Assembly: GCA_036003885.1 (NCBI GenBank)
Contig: DASYSA010000142.1
Span: forward strand, 1 to 17,666
DNA: 17,666 bases
Origin: DASYSA01 sp036003885
Lineage (GTDB): Bacteria; Acidobacteriota; Blastocatellia; UBA7656
Direction of reading: 5' to 3'
How positions within the stretch are numbered: the first letter of the stretch is position 1; each line of letters opens with the position of its first letter. The notes beneath the pieces are model-generated. The model was not told where the DNA came from. It searched no databases and saw nothing but the letters and a program-made list of their open reading frames with translations. Shown piece after piece: positions 9,701-16,300 of the stretch. A program made the position numbers and the translations under genes.

Positions 9701-10319
9701 CGGTTTCACCAAGATAGGACCGAACACGAGCGACGAGCGTGTCGTACTCGGATGGGTCGCGAAGCGGGACATTGCCGACGATCAGATCCACCGTGGCTTC
9801 AGCGGCAGCATGACAGAGCAGGTCGGAGTGCGCGAGTTCGTTGCCCGTTTGGTTGTACGCGCGAACAATGAGATCCGCAGCACTCTTATTTTCCGGGCGT
9901 AGTTGCTGTTGCCGGTAATGAATTTCGTATTTGCCATCGGCGTCCGTTGGCGCTTCGCCAAGCAATGTTTCGGCGCGGAGGTTTCTGTCAAAAGCTTTGA
10001 CAGTTATTCGTGGGACCGGAGAGCCGTCGGGATTGCGCACCGTGCCGTGAAGCGTGAACGCATTTACAACAGCATCAACGCTGCGCCCTTCAATTGCGGC
10101 ATTGACGCGTCGCGCGGTGTTCTCATCGACGACTCCGCTTGCTTCCAGGCTATGCTCACGCTGAAAGCGCAGCACGGCAACCTGGGTGGTCGTGCCGAAC
10201 TGTTTAGCCGAGATCTCCTCGCGATCGATTACGAAACTGAGTTGGATTAATTCAGTCTGCAATAGCGCGACATCATCGCCGTGCATGCGGAGTAATAAGT
10301 TACGGCCTTGTAGTTCCAT
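3732..10319 (-). CDS. Tc toxin subunit A, N-terminal part (shell, receptor and neuraminidase-like regions)
   Basis: This 2195-residue protein carries the part of TcA that surrounds the channel and meets the target cell. Domains in order: a peptidoglycan-binding-like domain (about 5-78); a carboxypeptidase-regulatory or transthyretin-like beta domain (about 86-182; GTVRNPDGSPVPRITVKAFD); helical TcA shell sequence; a VRP1-type signature (CECEHCRSVYSPAAYFVDLL, from residue 669); further shell sequence; a second peptidoglycan-binding-like domain (about 1670-1737; DGIFGPNTETAIETFQ and VDGIVGPATWAALDRA); the ABC-toxin N region (about 1745-1840; SVQMFIQRCLLNLE, then DQWKWMKNYRVWEANRKVFL); and a beta-rich neuraminidase-like region to about 2110. 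No sialidase Asp-box was seen, so enzymatic activity is not implied. The protein ends before the channel region, which is encoded by the next gene. Together the halves have 3225 residues, well above the roughly 2500 of Photorhabdus TcdA1; the added modules explain part of this. The ATG is the first in-frame start after a TGA nine bases upstream, with no clear Shine-Dalgarno sequence. No signal peptide is seen. Confidence 0.93.
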   Translation of the reverse strand: MELQGRNLLLRMHGDDVALLQTELIQLSFVIDREEISAKQFGTTTQVAVLRFQREHSLEASGVVDENTARRVNAAIEGRSVDAVVNAFTLHGTVRNPDGSPVPRITVKAFDRNLRAETLLGEAPTDADGKYEIHYRQQQLRPENKSAADLIVRAYNQTGNELAHSDLLCHAAAEATVDLIVGNVPLRDPSEYDTLVARVRSYLGETALADLEKEDVQFLACSAGVSRRQIATLIVANRLTRETSLPDWLFYALGREGMLLQLPALLDHSLKNLRESITRAIESNIVAPLPNAAELDRWTDRLKSVLLKTTFEASADPGRLSVGELVGTSLVSRELQEMFLSRYLTREGSVAEFWRGLEEDQNFDPQAREDLRFTLHLGMLTQYHAPLMLQLKSLRQRGELKSLRDLAGFDRKHWRQLLEANRGTDEIILPPDTPGQNPEERLNNYITALREPIEALFPSDSLRHAITRAPSSGPAIQTFLANAPTLDLYWANVDEFVAEHVEAAFVGIADDERTNVVEETKTLQRLLRLAPSADQVTILRQGGFTSAYAIARTPRRHFGQRFVETAEELKDSLDGAYMVLSPSAGDMPAGDTLMMLLSGKTPEMTADLIFNQASSKAAASLEYLVNLHLLLEPSPFAVGGSKETQDQAKKEFFKKNPNLETLFGSLSYCECEHCRSVYSPAAYFVDLLHWLDNLEKDPNKGTLKYEDATIAMLPGGKGKAPINVLLARRSDVQGIALTCENTNTPLPYIDLVNEILESFILTHLKAVPNIDPNKPVAYEWSDAPATGKTLDARDTGGTVAAELRAVPQYIIPEVYEHLATKAVFPMTLPFHRSLEVVRGYLDHLGTSRAEIMEAFQTGTPLLPSEQDLSTERLELSSALMSIITASGNAGTIGNMDVWQYYGFGKFEAKIAKVSEFLTRTGLSMEELVALLKTRFVNPHVYDKPQPPAKKTITIEVDAKDPCDVSKMTLQNLTWMENEVSEFHWLKRIHRFLRLWRALQWPTTDLDAALHAFGGTLDNDVLHEDPNILSRFEAVDRLHFELNVSIPNLLAFWSDLDTWGEDSAYARVFLTQSLTPKNPESGEASPNELFKLKQSDLADTSKDLPDHLTPIFATLQLTAADYDAIALHEFTGPNAVPKLNIKNLSLLFRYGTLARSLKLRVKDIVTLLRLVPEDHDPFHASDPRAAVRFVRLAQTIQDSNFSVPLLNYLLRHEEEPTRHPAPTRVLTFTSLKAIAEGLAQVKQETQLADDPLGESLRKQLSELQPLLTPPKTGEEANYIKPDEIAQTVDVIDWRRDNFQQDAGKTFLQKLHDTLLKDLNSSFLGPDLSKDKSALFDNLQLNETKDERFAKNVVYLRDKLLPWLRVRMQRSLVFQTLAAALGLEESIAKTLVERVLDSTAPLPTAGKAQPALTDFLNESALNDLLKLVKDQGGPHVFDILNQKTPPVLTFVRLFKAAQVAKAFEMTEAELTYLSDNGSSFENFNLNKLPLELTQSETLTKELFLGWIALERFFDFRNSLPRSEKALVDVLKDKSVPTIVEATGWDKQWVNSLLKLPPQGIDMLNSPPEGPGNVLANLTAADLVRLRNAIALIKRTGAPAKTLLLWSQKEPDYAQAEEVIETVKSRYEQSDWLEVARGLNDPLREKQRTALVDFLVARMSWPHPQLKIWSSLKESVTELQRKLNVALAPLQPVLPAVLPLKVDGIFGPNTETAIETFQDTNKIDVDGIVGPATWAALDRAVGDVFDKNSLLGHFLIDTEMSSCMLTSRIKQAISSVQMFIQRCLLNLESEVSPDDIDADQWKWMKNYRVWEANRKVFLYPENWIEPELRDDKTPFFKELETELLQNELTDETVETALVNYLYKLDGVARLDIRGFCKEEKEQDGEEKEIYHVFGRTWNPPFVYYYRKGTFPKNGPLADEWTPWEPVDLDIQGDHLIPLVANRRLYLFWLVLDEKPDPESPQTGGVEPHTRWEARLAWSEFKWGKWAPRRVTFDVIHADKGAPNKNTPKDEYRLRLVTFGGPEKIDLLLLRHLWKGSEENEISGIHEFTRKGIFSFNVCDQKMETWDVDSGESVTITGPEVSFVEGQAYRTPLSSLILQDLPEKEILKKIDLKLGVPFYVLTDTDLSREGPFSFCYGDPTCTYLARPLPENVTVPQDTETWTESTVTIKKPAQIDTKKGWTKPSSDLVDDLAGNTMSGS
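5109..5306 (-). other. Internal peptidoglycan-binding-like domain in TcA
   Basis: Residues of about 1672-1737 of the first TcA protein show the PG_binding_1 pattern: a helix with VTELQRKLN, then DGIFGPNTETAIETFQ, then VDGIVGPATWAAL. The DGxxGPxT...F...VDGxxGPxTW spacing is what is normally seen in cell-wall hydrolases. Here the domain sits inside a toxin shell just before the ABC-toxin N region. It also contains a short proline- and leucine-rich insertion (APLQPVLPAVLPL) after the first helix. Binding to peptidoglycan is inferred from family resemblance only. Confidence 0.8.
9774..10064 (-). other. Carboxypeptidase-regulatory-like (transthyretin-fold) domain in TcA
   Basis: Residues of about 86-182 read as a small beta sandwich. 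The strand FTLHGTVRNPDGSPVPRITV is followed by KAFDRNL, then by the turn PTDADGKYEIHYR, and the domain closes with DLIVRAYN and ATVDLIVG. This matches the CarboxypepD_reg-like pattern found at the N-terminus of many surface-exposed or secreted bacterial proteins. In a TcA it could act as a surface or receptor-contact module; that role is inferred. Confidence 0.65.
10086..10307 (-). other. N-terminal peptidoglycan-binding-like domain in TcA
   Basis: Residues of about 5-78 fit a divergent PG_binding_1 domain: VALLQTELIQLSF, then FGTTTQVAVLRFQREHSLEASGVVDENTARRVNAAI. The F-G-x-x-T...L-x-x-F-Q...G-V-V-D-x-x-T spacing is typical, although the canonical DGxxG before the first phenylalanine is replaced by a Glu/Lys-rich loop. 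It precedes the carboxypeptidase-regulatory-like domain. It is the first of two such modules in this protein. Confidence 0.75.
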
Positions 10320-10393
10320 CTTATGTCATTTTTCGCTGGCAGATTTAGCTTGGCGCGCGACATTGCCCTGACTGACGCATACGTGTTTAAGTC

Positions 10394-13300
10394 TCACTTC
10401 CCTTTCAAAAACCAGAGTACATCTTGATCCAATTGCGCTCCTGTGCGTGCCGGACTGACCATAGGATCGCACCAAACGTCCAGGGACCAGCCTTCTTTGA
10501 CATTGCTAGGCCTCCACCTCGTGACTAGACGTGTCGGTCCCTCTCCAGGACGTCCCCAGAATTCGTATTGCCATTCACCTCCGTAACCCTGCTCATACGC
10601 CTTTCGCGCCTCTTCTTCCCATCGAGACATGTAGGATCGATTCATCCTCACAGATCCGTATATTGTGCTTGGATCTTTTCCGCCAACGCCGGGACCATAT
10701 CCGTGCATTCTGTCTGCGCCAGCTTTCGTTGGCTGGTCATACTTCCTAACCCCCGAAGAACCAACCTTTCCTCCCCCACGACGCATCAAGATGAAGCCTT
10801 CGGATTCCAAGGCATTGGCAGAAGCTGGCAGTGACTCGGATGAGAGAGCTGCCTCGACCCGTGCTGCTTCTGTCGCGCTTAATGAGGCCTCGCTTTCCGC
10901 GCTACGTAGAAAACTCGACTCAGCAGCCACTCCTGGAATGAGTAGTAACGCAAGGTTACCTAATTCAACTGCTTTGCGGGCCGACTCGACATTATCCTTA
11001 CTGCTGTATTCCCAACGTGTCTGATTCTTTCTGCCCTCATGGACCTCCGTCACCCAACCTTTCGCCGCTGCTTCTTCCCGTCGCTTCGCTTGGATATCCC
11101 TTGTGGTGTCCTCGGGATGCGGGTCGGTGCCGATCGAGGGTCCTTCATAGGGCTCGACGGCATATCGCTTGCCGCTTTCCTTATTGGCCAACTGCTGAAG
11201 TACGCCATGAGCGGCATAGCGCGCCATATCATTCAGAGCCGCCTTGGCGTTGGAGATTGCGTCCTCCAGCTTGTCTCTCTCATTATCTGGGAGAGATGAC
11301 CTGTTCACAGCTTCCATATCACTTATTTGTCGCTTTAACCCTGTCATCTGTTCGGACAGGTCATTCAGTTTTTCAGATTGATGGCCCGAGAGGTCATATG
11401 TCGATATCGGCTCCGCGCTAGCATATTCATAGAGATTCACTCCGTCCGCGATTCCCGCGCGATCAGTGCTGGTCCACCGTCCCAGCCATGCCGCGTAGTA
11501 CCGTGCTCCGTGGTACGCCAACCCGGTCTCCTCATCGCGTTCCTTGCCGGTATAGCGGTATCGCTTCAGGTTAACCTCCACGGAGCTGCGGCCGGCTTGA
11601 TACGATGTGCTGCCGTAAGAGTAGTACTCCTCGTAAGAGATGATCTGGCCTTGCTCGTCTAACTCGAGAGCCGACGAGCCCAAGTGGTTGGCGAATTGGT
11701 AACGGACAAGCTGCGCCGGCGATCCCTCATTTCCGAGCGTCCGCGTTTCGATCAGCGCGATCCGTTTCTCACCATCCATGACATGCATTGTCTCGCGCTC
11801 GAGCTGCAGTCCGGTGCTGTTCCGCTTTTGATAGATCTCAAATCCGCCCAAATAGATGCGTTCCTCTACGGTGCTGCCGTTATGCTCGTGGATCTTGCGC
11901 ACGCGTTGGCCCGCGGCATCGTAGACGTAATAAGCCGTACCACCACCGCCTAGATCGACCTGCTGCAACTGGTCGTGGAAATCCCATTGCATGACTGGCA
12001 GGTGCGGCATCTTGAGCATGCTGCCGTGGGCGTCGTAAGTGTAGCTCTCGTTCATCGCGCCAACGGTGGTGCCGCTTAACCGGTTGTTGATATTCGCAGG
12101 CTGTACCAGGCTTGCTTCCTGATAGTTGTAGCTGCGTGTCCAGTTGCCGTTGTTCGCCTGATGGACCAATTGCAAAAAGTTACCAACCTCATCGTACTCG
12201 TATCGTTCCCAGTAACGGCGCATCGCCTGTCCATCGCTCGGGTGCGGGAAATTGATGCGGAATTCATCGCTCCACGTAGTCTGCGGTTGGGACACCTGTC
12301 CGATGTGCTCGCGCCCAGTCGCCTCAATCAGACGGTAGATAGCGTCGTACGCGAAGTTCGTATGCGGTTCGATCACGGCGTTATTAAAGTAGATGGTCTG
12401 CTGGGCGTCGTCTTGAATGTGAGTGATGTTTCCAGCGGGGTCATATGTATAAGACAAATCCTGCAATGGCTTTGCGCCCTGCATCGTTTTCAGGTTGACC
12501 AAACGAAACGTCAGCGAATCGTAGGTGTAATTCGTGATTACGCCGTCTCCATATGTGATGACGGTACGTTGGCCTTTCGCGTTGTAATCAATATTTGTAA
12601 CCGCATTGACATTAGCGGTTGTTGAATCCAACAAACCCGCCGGTTCAGCACTCTGACCGAGCCAAGCGTGGATTTGCTCCAGCAGGTTGGCTTCGTTGTA
12701 GATCGGCTGAATTACATTAACCTTTGCGCCGGTCTGGTCGCTGTGCGGTGCAATCAGCTGCGTCGGACGGTTGAGCGCGTCGTACTTGGTTCGGCTAAGG
12801 TAGGTCTCGTCTTGCAACGGTACGCTGCCAGACCAATCGAGGGTAATCTTGTACTCGCTTGCAAGCCGACGCCGACTGCGAATCAAGTTACCCTTGAAGT
12901 CGTATTCATCACTACTGACAACGCCGACCTGATCGAAAAGCTGCACCACTTTCCCGCGCAAATTCTTTGCTTCCGGATTGACTTGAATTTCGCCATAGAT
13001 GCTGCGGCCTAACAGCACTTTCACACCATCACCCACACTCAAGAAAGAATCCGTCGGTCGCCGCAGCGCGTCATAGTTCGTTCGAAACTGATGATTGCGG
13101 CTATCCCATGCGCACAGCGGCTTACCCAACACGTCGTTCAGTATCCAGCGTTGACCCGCTTCCATGCTCGCCTGATGAATGCGGTTACCGAGCATGTCGT
13201 AGTCGTAGCGCATAACAGCGCGATCCTTGGCGTCAATCACTTCGCGCTGGTTGCCTTCGATGTCCAGAGTTGTCCGGGTGGCGTATTTGCCTGAGATACC

Positions 13301-16300
13301 ATTATCCGCAATGGTGAGAAACGTCCGGCCGAGCGTGTCGAGATGGGCGGCGGTTGGTGTATCGGCATGCGGGAGCGTGAGGACGGCCGCTTTCTTTTCC
13401 GGATCTAACTGCGGCGTATCCGCCGGAGGATTGTCTGGGTCTATGCGTTGTTGAACCCACGTATTCCAGTCGCCTGGATTTGGGGCAAGCTGCTTGAAGT
13501 ATTTCGAGACGTAGCTGGAAATGTCGGCGTCTGCCCGCGGGTCAAACTTGACCGTGTCGTTTACGTCGTAGGCCTTTTGATGCCACGGGTCGAAGACGGC
13601 TTTTTCCCAGGTATGATTCGGGTGCAAAGTGGCGACAACCCGCTCGACCGGATCGTAGAAGAGAACAGGACTTACACCGACAATCTTGGCGAAGTCGAAG
13701 CCGTGCGTGGCGCTGAAGAATGGCTCGTACTGGCGGACAGGCTTACCCTTGTTGTTGAAGATGGTCCAGCCGCTGCCCACCCAACGAGGATTCACAACCG
13801 GCCCGCCCTCAATCACCGCGCCTGGCTCGGCCTGGATCTTCTTCTGGATCTCACGGCCGAAGCCATCCGAATAACTGAAACTGATCTGAATTTTAAGACC
13901 CTGTGGCGGCAACGGATCAATGGCGTGCGTCTCGCGCGAAAGCGTGGCAGCGTAGGGGGGCTCCCACTGAGAGGCGTCTTCAGGGTGCTCCTTTTGTGAA
14001 AGTCGGAATCGGTCCGGATCATAAACAATGCGAGTACTCGCGCTCTTAAGCAATGACTCGGCAAGTACGTGTGGATCATTCGCGTTGTGTAAAGCATCAA
14101 TTTCGCTCTGCGTGACTTCAGACTCGAAACTGATCAAATTGTCACCTTTATTCTCTCCAGGCTTTCCCATCACTACCGTCGCGACGAGCATACCGCGTGC
14201 ATCAAATACCACCTGTGTTCGATTGCGATTTGGATCAGTGATCCAGTAAGGCTGCAAGACCCTATAGTCGTTTCTGATTTCCAACTTTCCCGCATCATCG
14301 GCGGTATTGACCGTGACAACGTTGCCGAGCGCGTCTTTGGTTTCCACTGATAGCAAGTCATGACTGTCGTAACTCACGACTGTTTGGTTACCAAAGGGAT
14401 CCTGATAACGATGCGGCAGGAAGAAGTGCTGACGTGCATGGGCCAGTTCCTGTCCGGCGGTATCGTCATTGTTGGGTGATAGAAATACTCGGCCCGAAGG
14501 AATCCACCAATGGCCGTTGCCATCAACGTCTACGTATCCGCCGCGGTCAGCACCCTGCCCGCCCAGAACGTCTGCGGGCTTCGGAAGCAACGCTTGATTG
14601 TTGCGCTTGAACACCTGCGCGAGCAGTCCTGAAGTGAATGCAAGTTTGTAGCTCTCTCCGGGAATGGCCCGCGATTCGAGTCGCTCCTGTTTCAGAAGTC
14701 CGCTCAGATCATCCTTGCGGTAGAGCCTTCGTACCTGTTCGATCAGGCGGCGTTGTTTACCAGTGGTCGGTGGCTGTTCATATGGCATTTCATTATCGAA
14801 CCAGTGGATCATATGGTCGGCATCATTGGGATCGGGCTTAACGAAGTCCGAAGCCTGGAAGCGATCTGTCGAAGCTGTAGAAACATAGCCGGTCAGCTCA
14901 TAAGTGCAGGTCTCAGCAGAAAGTGGGGTGCGGTAGTCGTCGGCTGCATCTATGGGGTTGGTGACGCGGTTCTCGGTGTACGTGATCAGCGTCCGTGTCT
15001 GCTTCTCCTGATCAATGGGGTCTAGTTTCTTCAATGCGGGATTTGGTACTTCTTTTGGTTCTCCCTGGTCATCGATCACGCGAATCATCTTGCGGCGACC
15101 GTAGCCCATCGCAGCGGACCTCAGAACGTTGCCGAATTCGTCCACCTCCAAGGTGACTGCATGTTGAATACGCGGATCAGCCGGATTGCGCTCGTAGTGA
15201 TAGGTGATTGCCTCGTTGGCATGAGTGAAGAACACCGCGTGACGGTTGTCACCTCTGGGCTGCAATCTTTCAATCGTGAAGTTTTGCTCGGCGACAATGT
15301 AGGGATGTTCCGCCTTGTCCGTGCCGTCGAGGGCGTAGATCTCCTGGCGCAACATGGAACCTTTGAGGCCGCGGCAGGCTTCACGCTCCTCCTCGACCGT
15401 CAACCCGTCGGGCAACACCGTGTCGTCAAGCAGAAGCTCACGCGCCTCATCGTCGGTCAGCCCCGGCTCGCGATAGTACTCGCCTTTGTCATCAGCATCG
15501 AGCAGGCCAGCGAAGAAATCGGAGACGTGATCGCGGCCTACGTAGACTCCGGTGTGGAACCAGGTTTTGGTCAGCACTGGCGGCACATGGGAGGTGGGAT
15601 CGACGTTCGCGCCCGTTGGAAAGTCTCCCGAGCTACTGAGAGCGGCGAATTCCTCGGTGTCCCACTGCTCCACCATACCGAAGCCGCGGAACTCTCGCTC
15701 GACACCGTCGAAGTATCCGTGATGGTATGCGTACCGAGTAACGAAGTAGTTGCGGCTGATCCAATCGTAGGTTTCAACCAGTTCGACCACATGCACAGGG
15801 AAGGGCAGCCGAGTGAGCCAAGGTTTGCCGGCGCGCTTGTCGTTTAGGAAGAACTTGGTCGATGGCGCGTAGTGAACTTTTGTCTGGGCGCCAAGGTTGT
15901 TCTTTACCCCGACAAGCAAGTGCGGCTTTTCCTCCATCAGGGCGAGGTAACGCATCGGTCGGCGAACAGCGCCGGGCAGCGGCGACGACCAGACGAGGCA
16001 AGCCGTGCCATTACCGAGCAGGTCGAGCGCCTGCACTGAGGAGATATTGTCGCTTGGCGGGAATTGCGGCAGGGCAACTGGGTCACTCCAGCGATTGCCG
16101 CTCTGGTTGAAGTAGATTTGCACGGCGTCCTGCCGCAGGTAGAGAATGTCCGTGGTTCCCGAGCCGTCAGTATCGGCCAGACGAATACGCTGCTGGTTGA
16201 ATTGGTCGGGCGAATCGAACCATGGCGCATTGTCCATCGTCACCTTGGCGCCAAAGCGACCGTAGCCCAGATTGGGCCAATAGCATACTTCCCCGTTGCG

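Noticed and set aside
3732..10319. Sialidase activity of the neuraminidase-like region
   Set aside because: The label comes from fold similarity within the TcA family; no Asp-box or catalytic arginine set could be identified by reading.
13448..13999. 183-codon open frame on the plus strand
   Set aside because: It is antisense to conserved TcB sequence (VGVSPVLFYDPVERVV and neighbours) and has no ribosome-binding site or domain of its own.
15161..15847. 228-codon open frame on the plus strand opposite the B-C gene
   Set aside because: It lies wholly opposite conserved TcdB middle-region sequence; the translation has no recognisable domain, and the minus-strand frame is clearly the coding one.
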